Assembly (NCBI RefSeq): GCF_029760915.1
Contig: NZ_CP121685.1
Span: 2,505,001-2,569,000, forward strand
DNA length: 64,000 nt
From: Olleya sp. YS
GTDB taxonomy: Bacteria > Bacteroidota > Bacteroidia > Flavobacteriales > Flavobacteriaceae
Reading direction: 5' to 3'
A program made the translations under genes and the position numbers. The notes under the pieces are model-generated. The model was given only the letters and a program-made list of their open reading frames with translations, ran no database searches and was not told where the DNA came from. Positions within the stretch are counted from its first letter, which is position 1; each line of letters opens with the position of its first letter. This document shows positions 26,800 through 36,575 of the stretch, one piece after another.

Positions 26800-28863
26800 A
26801 TGACTAAACCTAATATTAAACCTCCAATAGCTAAAAAAACTGAAAAAAAATTAATTATTCATAACGATACAAGAATTGATAACTACTATTGGTTAAATCA
26901 GCGAGAAAATCAAGACGTTTTAGATTACTTAAGTGCTGAAAATGATTATACTACATCAGTATTAAAACACACAGAACCTTTTCAACAGTCTTTATTTGAA
27001 GAGATGAAATCTCGAATCAAAGAAAATGACCAAAGCGTACCTTATAAGCAAAATGGCTATTGGTATATAACTAGATACGAAGAAGGTAAAGATTATCCAA
27101 TTTACACTAGAAAAAAAGAGAGTTTAGAGGCTGAAGAAGAAATTATGTTTGATTGCAACAAAATGGCAGAAGGACATAGTTATTTTAAGTTAGGAGGCAT
27201 TTCAATAAGTGCAGATAATACCTTAGCAGCTTTTTCTGTAGATACTGTCAGTAGAAGGCAATACACTATTTATATTAAAAATCTAAGAACAGGAGAAATC
27301 TATCAGGATAAAATAGAAAACACTTCTGGAAGTTCGACTTGGGCTAATGATAATAAAACCTTGTTTTATAGTAAAAAAGATAAGGTCACGCTTCGTTCCG
27401 ATAAAATCTATAAGCATCAATTAAATACAAATGAAAAAGAAGATGTATTAGTTTTTCATGAAAAAGATGAAACTTTTAATACTTATGTATATAAGTCAAA
27501 GTCTAAAAAGTATTTAGTAATTGGAAGCTCTAGTACATTGACTACAGAATATAGAATATTAGAAGCGGATAAACCTGATGGTAATTTTAGAATATTTAAT
27601 AAAAGAACTAGAGATCTTGAATACTCAATAGCACATTTTAATGATAGTTTTTATATAATAACCAATAAAGATGGTGCAACAAATTTTAAGCTTCAAAAAA
27701 CGAGTGTAAATAATACTAGTGTTGAAAATTGGAAAGACGTCATATCTCACAGAGCTGATGTGTTATTGGAAGATATCGAAATTTTTGAAAACTATTTGGT
27801 TTTAAACGAACGCCAAAATGGACTTAACAAATTGCGTATTATAAGCTGGGATAAGACAGAAGATTATTATTTAGATTTTGAAAGCGAAACCTATACTGTT
27901 CAAATAGGAAATAACCCAGATTTTGAAAGTCATACGCTTCGTTATGTTTTTAATTCTCTGACAACTCCAAGTTCGGTCATTGATTACAATTTTAAAACCA
28001 AACAAAAAGATATTAAAAAACAGCAAGAGGTTTTAGATAAAAATTTCGACAAGGATAATTATACATCTAAACGTGTTTGGGCTACAGCTAGAGATGGAGC
28101 TAAAATACCAATGTCTATTGTGCATAGAAAAGACATTGTAATAAATGGTCAAAATCCTGTGCTTCAATATGCATATGGGTCTTATGGATCTACAATAGAC
28201 CCCTATTTTTCATCTATTCGCTTAAGTCTTTTAGATAGAGGATTTATTTATGTCATTACTCACGTCAGAGGAAGTGAATATTTAGGAAGACCTTGGTATG
28301 AAAGTGGAAAGTTGTTAACCAAAATAAATACATTCACAGATTTTATAGATTGTTCAAAATATTTAATTGATAATAAATATACATCAAAAGCGCATTTGTA
28401 CGCAATGGGTGGAAGTGCTGGTGGATTATTAATGGGAGTAATTATAAATATGAATCCAGAGCTATATAATGGTGTTATTGCTGCAGTTCCTTTTGTGGAT
28501 GTAGTGACTACAATGCTAGACGATTCTATACCATTAACTACAGGAGAGTATGATGAATGGGGAAATCCTAATGATAAGGACTATTATTTTTATATGAAAT
28601 CTTATTCGCCTTATGATAATGTTGAAGCAAAAGCCTATCCAAATTTGTTAGTCACCACTGGTTTGCATGATTCTCAAGTGCAATATTGGGAACCAGCAAA
28701 ATGGGTTGCTAAACTTAGAAATTTAAAAACCGATAACAATTTATTGTTACTAAAAACCGATATGGATACTGGACATGGTGGCGCATCTGGACGTTTTGAA
28801 GCCTTAAAAGAAGTAGCATTAGAATATGCTTTTTTATTCAATTTGGAAGGGATAAATAAATAA
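26800..28863 (+). CDS. ptrB: S9 family oligopeptidase (oligopeptidase B-like)
   Basis: The 687-residue protein has no signal peptide. It has an N-terminal propeller of about 400 residues and a C-terminal alpha/beta hydrolase domain. The triad is Ser539 (GGSAGG), Asp624 (GLHDSQVQY) and His659 (GHGGASGRF). RGSEYLGRPWYESGKL (about 488-503) is typical of oligopeptidase B, which cuts short peptides after basic residues in the cytoplasm. It could equally be a related prolyl oligopeptidase, but the RGSEYLGRPWYE region favours type B. Confidence 0.88.
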   Translation: MTKPNIKPPIAKKTEKKLIIHNDTRIDNYYWLNQRENQDVLDYLSAENDYTTSVLKHTEPFQQSLFEEMKSRIKENDQSVPYKQNGYWYITRYEEGKDYPIYTRKKESLEAEEEIMFDCNKMAEGHSYFKLGGISISADNTLAAFSVDTVSRRQYTIYIKNLRTGEIYQDKIENTSGSSTWANDNKTLFYSKKDKVTLRSDKIYKHQLNTNEKEDVLVFHEKDETFNTYVYKSKSKKYLVIGSSSTLTTEYRILEADKPDGNFRIFNKRTRDLEYSIAHFNDSFYIITNKDGATNFKLQKTSVNNTSVENWKDVISHRADVLLEDIEIFENYLVLNERQNGLNKLRIISWDKTEDYYLDFESETYTVQIGNNPDFESHTLRYVFNSLTTPSSVIDYNFKTKQKDIKKQQEVLDKNFDKDNYTSKRVWATARDGAKIPMSIVHRKDIVINGQNPVLQYAYGSYGSTIDPYFSSIRLSLLDRGFIYVITHVRGSEYLGRPWYESGKLLTKINTFTDFIDCSKYLIDNKYTSKAHLYAMGGSAGGLLMGVIINMNPELYNGVIAAVPFVDVVTTMLDDSIPLTTGEYDEWGNPNDKDYYFYMKSYSPYDNVEAKAYPNLLVTTGLHDSQVQYWEPAKWVAKLRNLKTDNNLLLLKTDMDTGHGGASGRFEALKEVALEYAFLFNLEGINK

Positions 28864-28877
28864 TCAAAAAAAATGCT

Positions 28878-28885
28878 TATTTTTG
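28878..28885 (+). promoter_or_regulatory. -7 element upstream of the cysteine synthase-like gene
   Basis: TATTTTTG matches TAnnTTTG, 51 bp before the start. It lies in the left arm of an imperfect dyad (28876-28885 with 28908-28916). Confidence 0.4.
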
Positions 28886-28935
28886 CGAGGTTTTGAGTTT
28901 TAAAGCCCAAAATAAGTAGCTTTTAAATAGCATTT

Positions 28936-29976
28936 ATGAAAGACAACAAACAAGTTTTTGATAGCGTATTAGACCTTATTGGTCAAACACCAATGATAAA
29001 ACTAAAAAAAATGACTTCAGGATTTAAAGGGAATTACCTAGCAAAGGTAGAAGCTTTTAATCCAGGACATTCTTCAAAAGATAGAATTGCATTATACATT
29101 ATTGAACAAGCTGAAAAGCAAGGCATCATCAAACCAGGTGATACCATTATAGAAACCACTTCTGGAAACACAGGATTTAGCATAGCTATGGTTAGTGTAA
29201 TTAAAGGATATGATTGTATTTTGGCTGTAAGTTCTAAATCATCTGGAGATAAAATTGACATGCTAAAAAATATGGGCGCAAAAGTCTATGTTTGTCCAGC
29301 TAATGTTACTGCAGACGACCCAAGGAGTTATTACCAAGTAGCAAAACGATTACATGATGAGATTAAAGGATCTGTTTATATTAATCAATACTTTAATCAG
29401 TTAAATATAGACGCACATTACCAATCTACAGGTCCAGAAATATGGAATCAAACCGATGGTAAAATTACGCATTTAGTAGCTTGTAGTGGTACAGGAGGAA
29501 CAATTTCTGGAACTGCTAAATACTTAAAAGAACAAAATCCAAATATTAAGATTATTGGTGTAGATGCTTACGGTTCTGTACTAAAAAAGTACCACGAAAC
29601 AAGAGAGTTTGATGATAAAGAAATTTATCCTTATAGAATTGAAGGTTTAGGTAAAAATTTAATTCCTACAGCTACAGATTTTGATACTATAGATGAGTTT
29701 GTTAAAGTAACAGATGAGGAAAGTGCACATACTGCAAGAGAAATATCTCAAACAGAAGGATTGTTTGTAGGTTACACCTCAGGAGCAGCAATGCAAGCTA
29801 TCAAGCAATTAAATGAAAGTGGAGAATTTAAAGAAGATGATAATATTGTTGTGATTTTTCCAGATCATGGGTCAAGGTATATGAGTAAAATTTACAGTGA
29901 TAAATGGATGAATGAGCAAGGATTTTTTGACAGTAAAAACGAAGCTGCTGCACAAAGTATCCAGTATATAAAATAA
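28936..29976 (+). CDS. PLP-dependent cysteine synthase-family enzyme, candidate cysteate synthase
   Basis: The 346-residue protein belongs to the fold-type II group (CysK/CBS catalytic domain). The PLP lysine is in NPGHSSKDR (Lys48), the substrate loop is TTSGNTGFS (76-82), and the phosphate loop is [10 protein letters not shown]. The usual CysK motif PGGSVKDR is altered to PGHSSKDR, so the substrate may not be O-acetylserine. No CBS domain follows. The neighbour at 30162 is an alpha-oxoamine synthase; in sulfonolipid makers a PLP cysteate synthase feeds such an enzyme. That link is inference; a plain cysteine synthase remains possible. A terminator separates the two genes. Confidence 0.8.
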   Translation: MKDNKQVFDSVLDLIGQTPMIKLKKMTSGFKGNYLAKVEAFNPGHSSKDRIALYIIEQAEKQGIIKPGDTIIETTSGNTGFSIAMVSVIKGYDCILAVSSKSSGDKIDMLKNMGAKVYVCPANVTADDPRSYYQVAKRLHDEIKGSVYINQYFNQLNIDAHYQSTGPEIWNQTDGKITHLVACSGTGGTISGTAKYLKEQNPNIKIIGVDAYGSVLKKYHETREFDDKEIYPYRIEGLGKNLIPTATDFDTIDEFVKVTDEESAHTAREISQTEGLFVGYTSGAAMQAIKQLNESGEFKEDDNIVVIFPDHGSRYMSKIYSDKWMNEQGFFDSKNEAAAQSIQYIK

Positions 29977-29996
29977 TAATAACAATAAATATCATT

Positions 29997-30034
29997 AAAG
30001 TTAATCTTAATTTTAATTAAGATTAACTTTTTTG
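29997..30034 (+). terminator. Intrinsic terminator
   Basis: The 14-bp stem AAAGTTAATCTTAA/TTAAGATTAACTTT with a six-base loop is followed by Ts, 21 bp after the stop codon. Confidence 0.75.
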
Positions 30035-30080
30035 TTGATAATAGATGAACTATTTATTATGCACGTATAGTAAAAATGCC

Positions 30081-30088
30081 TAATTTTG
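30081..30088 (+). promoter_or_regulatory. -7 element upstream of the alpha-oxoamine synthase
   Basis: TAATTTTG matches TAnnTTTG exactly and would give a leader of about 70 bases. No -33 TTG at the right distance. Confidence 0.4.
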
Positions 30089-30161
30089 TAGCATCTAACT
30101 AAATTTTAATAGCTTAAGCCAATTATTTTAAACTATAATAGCTTAATAATAGCGTTTTACA

Positions 30162-31421
30162 ATGAAAGATTTATTTGAAAAAATATACAAAGACAAAGGA
30201 CCATTAGGTAAATGGGCAGCACAAGCAGAAGGTTACTTTGTGTTTCCTAAATTAGAAGGAGAAATTTCTAATAGAATGAAATTTCAAGGAAAAGAGGTTA
30301 TCACTTGGAGTATAAACGATTATTTAGGATTAGCAAATCACCCTGAAGTTAGAAAAGTTGATGCTGAAGCTGCTGCACAATACGGATCTGCCTACCCTAT
30401 GGGTGCACGTATGATGTCTGGTCACACAGATTTACACGAGCAATTACAACAGGAACTAGCAGAATTTGTACACAAAGAAGCTGCTTATTTATTAAACTTT
30501 GGTTACCAAGGAATGGTATCTACAGTCGATGCATTAGTAGGTAAAGATGATATTATTGTATATGATGTTGATGCACACGCTTGTATTATAGATGGTGTAA
30601 GATTACACCATGGTAAACGTTTTACCTACAAGCATAATGATATTGAAAGTTTAGAAAAAAATCTAGAGCGTGCTACTAAAATGGCAGAGCAAACAGGTGG
30701 AGGAATACTTGTTATTTCTGAAGGTGTGTTTGGAATGCGAGGAGAACAAGGACGTTTAAAAGAGATTGTAGCATTAAAACAAAAATTTAACTTTAGATTG
30801 TTTGTAGATGATGCTCATGGTTTTGGAACTCTTGGTAAAACAGGAGCAGGAGCAGGAGAAGAGCAAGGTGTTCAAGATGATATCGACGTGTATTTTGCAA
30901 CATTTGCTAAATCTTTAGCAAGTACAGGAGCCTTCATTGCAGCAGATCAAGAAATTATAGATTATTTAAAGTATAACCTACGTTCTCAAATGTTTGCTAA
31001 ATCATTGCAAATGCAGTTGGTAGTTGGTGCTTTAAAGCGTTTAGATATGTTACGTACCATGCCTGAGTTGAAACAAAACTTATGGAAAATTGTTGATGCG
31101 TTACAGTCTGGATTAAAAGATAGAGGGTTTGATATTGGTACCACACAAAGTTGTGTAACTCCTGTATACTTAAATGGTAGTATTCCAGAAGCTATGGCTT
31201 TAGTACGTGATTTAAGAGAAAACTACGGGATTTTCTGCTCTATTGTAGTGTACCCTGTTATACCTAAAGGGCTTATTTTACTAAGAATGATTCCTACAGC
31301 AACTCACACTCTAGAAGATGTATCAGAAACTTTAGATGCTTTTGATGCTATTAGAGACCGACTAGAAAATGGAACTTACAAGCGTATGTCTGCTGCTTTA
31401 ATAAAGGCAATGGGAGAATAA
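30162..31421 (+). CDS. Alpha-oxoamine synthase (serine palmitoyltransferase/KBL type), candidate cysteate acyltransferase
   Basis: The 419-residue PLP fold-type I enzyme condenses an amino acid with an acyl thioester with loss of CO2. The domain shows SINDYLGLANHPEV (50-63), the nucleotide-like VDDAHGFGTLG (215-225) and the PLP lysine in FATFAKSLASTGAF (Lys250). Alternatives by sequence are serine palmitoyltransferase, glycine acetyltransferase, 8-amino-7-oxononanoate synthase and the cysteate fatty acyltransferase that makes the capnine base of sulfonolipids. The cysteine synthase-like gene directly upstream and the GNAT-like acyltransferase at 33978 favour a lipid role. No biotin genes are near. 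Confidence 0.85.
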   Translation: MKDLFEKIYKDKGPLGKWAAQAEGYFVFPKLEGEISNRMKFQGKEVITWSINDYLGLANHPEVRKVDAEAAAQYGSAYPMGARMMSGHTDLHEQLQQELAEFVHKEAAYLLNFGYQGMVSTVDALVGKDDIIVYDVDAHACIIDGVRLHHGKRFTYKHNDIESLEKNLERATKMAEQTGGGILVISEGVFGMRGEQGRLKEIVALKQKFNFRLFVDDAHGFGTLGKTGAGAGEEQGVQDDIDVYFATFAKSLASTGAFIAADQEIIDYLKYNLRSQMFAKSLQMQLVVGALKRLDMLRTMPELKQNLWKIVDALQSGLKDRGFDIGTTQSCVTPVYLNGSIPEAMALVRDLRENYGIFCSIVVYPVIPKGLILLRMIPTATHTLEDVSETLDAFDAIRDRLENGTYKRMSAALIKAMGE

Positions 31422-31442
31422 CGCTTCCACATTACATTTTAT

Positions 31443-31476
31443 AAAAAAATCTGATTCTAATGAATCGGATTTTTTT
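31443..31476. terminator. Bidirectional intrinsic terminator
   Basis: AATCTGATTC and GAATCGGATT form a stem with one G-U pair, flanked by A and T runs. It abuts the stop codon of the convergent WG-repeat gene. Confidence 0.8.
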
Positions 31477-33943
31477 AGTTCCTATAAAATCGTCTATCCA
31501 TAAAAAAACTACTTATCCAGTAGCCATTAATTTTAATGGACTTTCTTAACAATTTTTCTAATATTCTAGTATCACCATAAGCTGGATCACTTCTTCTAGT
31601 ATTTGTTACTATAGAATGTCCATAATAAGTTCTGTGATACGTAAACTCGTCTATACGCATTAATCTACTTTTGTCATAAAACCTTTCGTCATTCCAAGTT
31701 CTATATTTAAATTCTAATAATAAATCATAATATCGTTTAACAGCGTAATCTGTGTCTATTGTTGAGAGTGGTTTATCATTAAAAATGTTTTTTGAAACAT
31801 ACCTTAGTAAGTGCTTAGATGGCGCTATTTTTTTAGCAAATAACTTTAAAGCGTCATCATTTTTATCATTTAAAGCATCTATCAATTCTAATTTGAGTGC
31901 TTCAAAAGTATCAAAACCATTATGTGGTTGCATAGCAATATTAGGCGTTAAAAACTTTCCATCTTTATTTATAACACGCATTTCTCCATTATAGAATGTT
32001 TGAGCTTCATTAGATTCAAAATTAGCTATTTGATCAAATGGTCCTGCGTTTAATGTTTTATCTTCTAAATTGATTAATTTATAATGTTCTCCAGCTTTTG
32101 CTTTAAATAAATTATCTAAGCTAATTTTAGTTAAAGCTTTGTACTTAAATGGTATTAATTGATTGCCTTTAAGATCTAAAAGACCAAATTTATTATTCTT
32201 TTTAGCAACAAAATTAATTGATTCAATGATATAAGAACTCATAAAGCCAAACTCTATAAACTGATAATCAAAAGGAATAATAGTTTTGTTTTGATGATTT
32301 ATTACTCCAAATTTATGTCCTTTTTTTGCTATATAATACGTTGCATTATCTGTTTCAAATTTTTGTAAAATTTGGTCATATATTAATGGGATATTTATAG
32401 TCAAGTTTGTTTCGTCAATAACTCCAAATTTTTCTCTCATACTTTGGACTAATAAAAATGTTTTACCATTTTCATTAAACGGATTGATAAGTTTGTTTTG
32501 GTTATATATATATCCAAAACCTTTAAAACCTTGGTCAAATAATTGTGTTCCTGTCTTCTTATTTATGAATATTGTGGAATTAGTATTAGTCGCATACAAA
32601 AGATTACTTTGCTTAGTACTTGTTTCATTGATGGAGTTATACTCGACAGGTAGTATTTGTTTTCCTTGTTTATTGTAAAGTCCTCTTTTATCATCTTTCA
32701 TCGCTATAAAAAAGTTTGATTTTGGAAATACATATTCAAACTCAACTGGTAAAATAGTTTCACCGTTTTTAGCTATAATACCTTTTTGTTTTCCTATTCT
32801 AACTTCATAAAAGTTACTAAATCCACTTTGATAAAAATCATCCATTTCATCATATAATGGAGGGATGATAACTTCCCCTTTGTTATTATACCAACCTACC
32901 TTTTTGTTTTTTGAGACCTTAAAACTAGTACTAAGACCATGAACGCTTATATTGTCAAATTCTATTGGCAAAATAATTTCTCCATTATAATTTATAGCTC
33001 CTTTTAATTTGTCTTTTGTAAGTATAACAAAGCGTCTTCCACTTGTATAAGTATTGTCATAAATAGTTGGTAACAGTGTTTTACTAGTTTTGAAATAAAT
33101 ACCTTTTTTGTCTTCTTTTGTCAAATTATACAAGTTTCTACCAGAATCAAAAGCTATTTTGTTATATATAGTTGGTAGGATCTCTTTACCTTCGGGAGTT
33201 ATTAATCCATATTTATCTTCTTTGTAAACGGTTAATAAATTAATGTCATAATTACTTTTATTTAACATCAATTCTGTTTTATTTAACCTCAAGTTTTTCA
33301 AATTTTCTGCAATAGCATCAAATTCAAATGGGATAATAATTCCGGATTCACCTAAAACACCGAACTTATTATCTGTTCTAGCAATAATTGCATTTTTATA
33401 AACAGAAACTTTACTTAAAGGTGCTTTTAACTTTTTTTCATTTTTATAAATAAAAAAAATGTTTTCATCTTCATCTTTTATTAAGCCAATATTTAGTTCT
33501 GGATTACAATACACTATATTGTTGTATTTAACAGATAGGATTTTTTTTCCATCTATATCAAAAGTACCTTGCTTATTGTTTTTGGTGGCTAAAATATAAT
33601 TGCCAAAATATTTTTTCTCTAATTTATCATATTTTATAGGTATTATTGGATGGAATGTTTTATCAATAACACCATAAAACTGTCCTTTTTTTACAATAAA
33701 GCTCTCTTTATTTAGATAATATACTTCATCATAAATGGGCTGTACAACCACTTGTTTATTAACCTTAAATCCAATTTTACCATTTTCTTTGAACTGCCAA
33801 ATTGTATTTTCGTCCGTTTTGACTTCTTCTATTGGGACTTCCATAAGTTCTTCTTCCATCAATTCCTGATCGCTGCCAATGGTTTGAGCTGTCACTGAAA
33901 TAATAAAATTGAAACACAATAGCAGCAGGAGATAAGCTCTCAT
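31475..33943 (-). CDS. Secreted WG-repeat protein
   Basis: I place the start at 33943 (MRAYLLLLLC), because it opens a good signal peptide ending near VTAQ. An in-frame ATG at 34057 would lie inside the preceding GNAT gene. The 822-residue product carries about 15 WG/KWG repeats of about 40-45 residues (pattern K-x-G-x-x-x-x-x-G-K-x-x-L/I-P-x-x-Y-D) over about 60-680, then a non-repeat domain of roughly 130 residues. WG proteins are usually envelope-located and their role is poorly known. It is the last gene of an operon with the barrel and GNAT genes. Confidence 0.85.
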   Translation of the reverse strand: MRAYLLLLLCFNFIISVTAQTIGSDQELMEEELMEVPIEEVKTDENTIWQFKENGKIGFKVNKQVVVQPIYDEVYYLNKESFIVKKGQFYGVIDKTFHPIIPIKYDKLEKKYFGNYILATKNNKQGTFDIDGKKILSVKYNNIVYCNPELNIGLIKDEDENIFFIYKNEKKLKAPLSKVSVYKNAIIARTDNKFGVLGESGIIIPFEFDAIAENLKNLRLNKTELMLNKSNYDINLLTVYKEDKYGLITPEGKEILPTIYNKIAFDSGRNLYNLTKEDKKGIYFKTSKTLLPTIYDNTYTSGRRFVILTKDKLKGAINYNGEIILPIEFDNISVHGLSTSFKVSKNKKVGWYNNKGEVIIPPLYDEMDDFYQSGFSNFYEVRIGKQKGIIAKNGETILPVEFEYVFPKSNFFIAMKDDKRGLYNKQGKQILPVEYNSINETSTKQSNLLYATNTNSTIFINKKTGTQLFDQGFKGFGYIYNQNKLINPFNENGKTFLLVQSMREKFGVIDETNLTINIPLIYDQILQKFETDNATYYIAKKGHKFGVINHQNKTIIPFDYQFIEFGFMSSYIIESINFVAKKNNKFGLLDLKGNQLIPFKYKALTKISLDNLFKAKAGEHYKLINLEDKTLNAGPFDQIANFESNEAQTFYNGEMRVINKDGKFLTPNIAMQPHNGFDTFEALKLELIDALNDKNDDALKLFAKKIAPSKHLLRYVSKNIFNDKPLSTIDTDYAVKRYYDLLLEFKYRTWNDERFYDKSRLMRIDEFTYHRTYYGHSIVTNTRRSDPAYGDTRILEKLLRKSIKINGYWISSFFMDRRFYRN

Positions 33944-33977
33944 AATTTTTAATTGATTAAAATTGAAGAAAAATGTT

Positions 33978-35096
33978 TTAAAGCGTCTTTTTGAAAGTAC
34001 AACGTCTAATGTAAACTTCAGGGTTAAAATGTTTCCATATTTTATGTATGGCTTCATTATCTTCTAATTCTGGAGTACGATAGCACGTTTTGATGTCTTT
34101 TTTACGAAATGTATTGTAATATTCATTAAAAATAACAGCATGTACACCTTTATTTTGATATTCTGGATGTACACCTATTAAGTAAAACATAACGTCTTTA
34201 CTTTCTTTTTTAGCTTTAAGTAACTTTAGAAACCCTAATGGGAAAAGTTTTCCATTAATTTGTTGTAATGCTTCTGCAAATCTTGGCATAACAATAGCAA
34301 ATGCTACTAATTTATCTTCTTTGTCAACAACAAATTTGATATACTCTGGATTTATAAAACTGATAAATTTTTTCTTAAAATATTCCTTTTGTATATCAGT
34401 AATAGCAACAAATGAAGATAACGCAGAATAACTTTCATTAAATAAATCAAACATCATATCTGCATAAGGCATGACTTGTGCTGTTTTTGTAAAAGTTAAA
34501 GGTTTAAGTTGATAGCGTCTCTTAATTAATTCTTGTGCTTTAAGGAAAAATTCAGGTTTTACATTGGCAAAAGGAAACCTGCTTTCAGAATATTTTTTTT
34601 CAATATCAAAACCTAATGCCTCGTAATGATTGATATAATATGGATGATTGTACCAAGTTATCATATTACCAACTTGCTTATATCCTTCTGTCATTACACC
34701 AACTTTATCTAAATTAGAAAACCCAACAGGACCCTCTGTATACTCTAAATTATTGGCTTTTCCTATGTTGTAAACCTCAGTGATTAATGCTTTACTGACG
34801 TCTTTGTCATCTATAAAATCAAACCAACCAAAACGCATTTTTTTAATGTTTTGATCTTTAACTTCCAACCAATTAATTATTGCAGCTATTCGACCAACTA
34901 GCTTATTATTTTTATAAGCTAAAAATAATGTAGCTTCTGCATCATTAAATATTGGATTTTTACTTTTATTGAAAGTGGCTAATTCTTGACTAACAATAGG
35001 AGGTACCCAATATTTGGAATCCTTATAAATTTTAAAAGGGAAAGTAACAAATGCTTTATAATCTGCTTTTGAAACTACTTTTTTGGTTGTAATCAT
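33978..35096 (-). CDS. GNAT-like acyltransferase, family close to bacterial ceramide synthase
   Basis: The 372-residue protein is cytoplasmic, with no signal. The N-terminal pattern FPFKIYKDSKYWVPP, then LATFNKSKNPIFNDAEATLFLAYKNN and VGRIAAIIN (about 65-75), recalls a GNAT-like family. A member of that family in Caulobacter has been described as an N-acyltransferase making ceramide; I rely on memory for this. A second GNAT motif is visible as GVHPEYQNKGVHAVIFNEY (about 320-338). It sits 15 bp after a barrel gene and 2.5 kb from the alpha-oxoamine synthase. N-acylation of capnine or dihydrosphingosine is a plausible role, not shown. Confidence 0.75.
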   Translation of the reverse strand: MITTKKVVSKADYKAFVTFPFKIYKDSKYWVPPIVSQELATFNKSKNPIFNDAEATLFLAYKNNKLVGRIAAIINWLEVKDQNIKKMRFGWFDFIDDKDVSKALITEVYNIGKANNLEYTEGPVGFSNLDKVGVMTEGYKQVGNMITWYNHPYYINHYEALGFDIEKKYSESRFPFANVKPEFFLKAQELIKRRYQLKPLTFTKTAQVMPYADMMFDLFNESYSALSSFVAITDIQKEYFKKKFISFINPEYIKFVVDKEDKLVAFAIVMPRFAEALQQINGKLFPLGFLKLLKAKKESKDVMFYLIGVHPEYQNKGVHAVIFNEYYNTFRKKDIKTCYRTPELEDNEAIHKIWKHFNPEVYIRRCTFKKTL

Positions 35097-35110
35097 ATAA
35101 AAAGAAAGGG

Positions 35111-36175
35111 TTAGTCTTCGTCATCAAAATCTATTACTTGCGATTCTTTTTTACGTTTACCTGAATCCTCAGGATTATCATCAGAATCTTCGTCTTTTTT
35201 CTTTTTCTTCTTTTTCTTGTTTGCTTTTCTTTCGTATTCTTCTAAAACGTCAGTGCCATTATCTTGATCTGCTTCGGGATCTTTATGAAAATCCAATCGG
35301 TATGACGCTCCAAAATTGACACTAAAAACAGAAGGTGTGTCTTTTGTGTTGAAGGTTAACGCAGTATCTAACTGAAAATTTTTACTCCATAGATAGGCAC
35401 CTCCAAATCTAAATAGATTATCCGCATAATAATCACTTTTTATACCTTGAGTTTCTCCAAAAAGTACCCACTGTGTGTTTATTGCTTTGGTTAATGTTAC
35501 TATATATTGAAAATCTGAATAATCAGAACCAATTCTGTCTTTAGCAAAATTCATAACCAAAACCCAACCGCTATTAAAATTATGTTGTGTCGCAACCATT
35601 ACTTTAGGTGTAAAACCACCTTCATAACTTGGTCTGGTAAATGGATTGGTGTAAGGGATATAAGTGTTATTTTCTGCATCATAATGAGCACCAACATAAA
35701 CTGCTACCGCAGGAATTAAATAGCTCCATTTAAACTTTCTGTTAGCGTGGTAGCTATATAAGTTTGGTTTTTCCTCACCACGATTCTTGTATGGATCGTA
35801 TACTAAGTATTTTGCACCTAAAGTTAAATATCTAAAATTAGCACGATCAGTTTCAGAGGGGAAAGATGCAGAACGATTATCTGTAAATGTATCATTTTGA
35901 TAAGTGCCTTCAACATTTAATTCTAATTGTTCCCAAACTAAACCATATCTAACAGCAAAATCAATTCCAAATCCTGAAGCTTCGTTTTTTAGTGGTGTAT
36001 GCTCTTCTTTTACAATGTATGGACCAGCTTCAAACTGTACTACATTTTTTCCGACAGAAAAAGCACTTCTAGATACACCAGGTCTGTTAGAATTAATAAC
36101 TTCTGTATATTGTGCTGTAGCTGTAAAACCAACTAAAAGTAGGAGGTAGTGTAATATTGTTTTTGGGTTAAGCAT
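35111..36175 (-). CDS. Outer membrane beta-barrel protein, transporter-like (MetA-pathway phenol group)
   Basis: The 354-residue protein has a signal peptide ending near TATAQ (residue 21). About 12-14 alternating strands follow (NRPGVSRSAFSVGKNVVQFEAG at the start, LTFNTKDTPSVFSVNFGASYRLDF at the end), in the style of the barrel group annotated as MetA-pathway phenol degradation. The last 60 residues are an unusual tail: a run of nine Lys, then Asp/Ser/Glu-rich. It is the first gene of the operon to 31475, with an exact TATATTTG element 18 bp upstream. The substrate is unknown. Confidence 0.8.
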   Translation of the reverse strand: MLNPKTILHYLLLLVGFTATAQYTEVINSNRPGVSRSAFSVGKNVVQFEAGPYIVKEEHTPLKNEASGFGIDFAVRYGLVWEQLELNVEGTYQNDTFTDNRSASFPSETDRANFRYLTLGAKYLVYDPYKNRGEEKPNLYSYHANRKFKWSYLIPAVAVYVGAHYDAENNTYIPYTNPFTRPSYEGGFTPKVMVATQHNFNSGWVLVMNFAKDRIGSDYSDFQYIVTLTKAINTQWVLFGETQGIKSDYYADNLFRFGGAYLWSKNFQLDTALTFNTKDTPSVFSVNFGASYRLDFHKDPEADQDNGTDVLEEYERKANKKKKKKKKDEDSDDNPEDSGKRKKESQVIDFDDED

Positions 36176-36192
36176 AATTTAATGTTTGAAGT

Positions 36193-36200
36193 CAAATATA
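36193..36200 (-). promoter_or_regulatory. -7 element for the barrel-GNAT-WG operon
   Basis: TATATTTG on the minus strand matches TAnnTTTG, 18 bp before the barrel start. Confidence 0.5.
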
Positions 36201-36253
36201 AGATTTTATATTTTTTTTAAGTATTTAAAACTTAATTTAAAAATGAAGTATTG

Positions 36254-36261
36254 TATTTTTG
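36254..36261 (+). promoter_or_regulatory. -7 element for the DUF4834-YfhO operon
   Basis: TATTTTTG matches TAnnTTTG, 33 bp before the DUF4834 start. It is back to back with the barrel promoter. Confidence 0.45.
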
Positions 36262-36293
36262 TTATACAGTTAAATATATAATTAAATTAATAT

Positions 36294-36545
36294 ATGGGTT
36301 TATTAAGAACCATACTTATAATTGCCTTAATTTATTACGGTATAAAAATCTTATCACGATTATTTGCTCCAATGCTTTTTAAGTATGCAGCAAAAAAGGC
36401 TGAAGAACGTTTTGGTGGTGCCTTCAACCAACACAGACAAGAGCCTATCCAAAAAGAGGGTGAAATATCCATAGACAAAATGCCTGAAAATAAATCTTCA
36501 AATAAAAATGTTGGTGAGTATGTAGATTACGAAGAAATTGAGTAA
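36294..36545 (+). CDS. DUF4834-like small membrane protein
   Basis: The 83-residue protein has one N-terminal helix (about 4-26) followed by a polar tail ending in an acidic stretch (YVDYEEIE). The size, motif and position directly before a YfhO gene match the DUF4834 family of Flavobacteriia. It is first in the surface-glycan operon and starts 30 bp before yfhO. The function is unknown. Confidence 0.75.
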   Translation: MGLLRTILIIALIYYGIKILSRLFAPMLFKYAAKKAEERFGGAFNQHRQEPIQKEGEISIDKMPENKSSNKNVGEYVDYEEIE

Positions 36546-36575
36546 TTTTCAACCTCACAGTTTTTAAAGATATTT

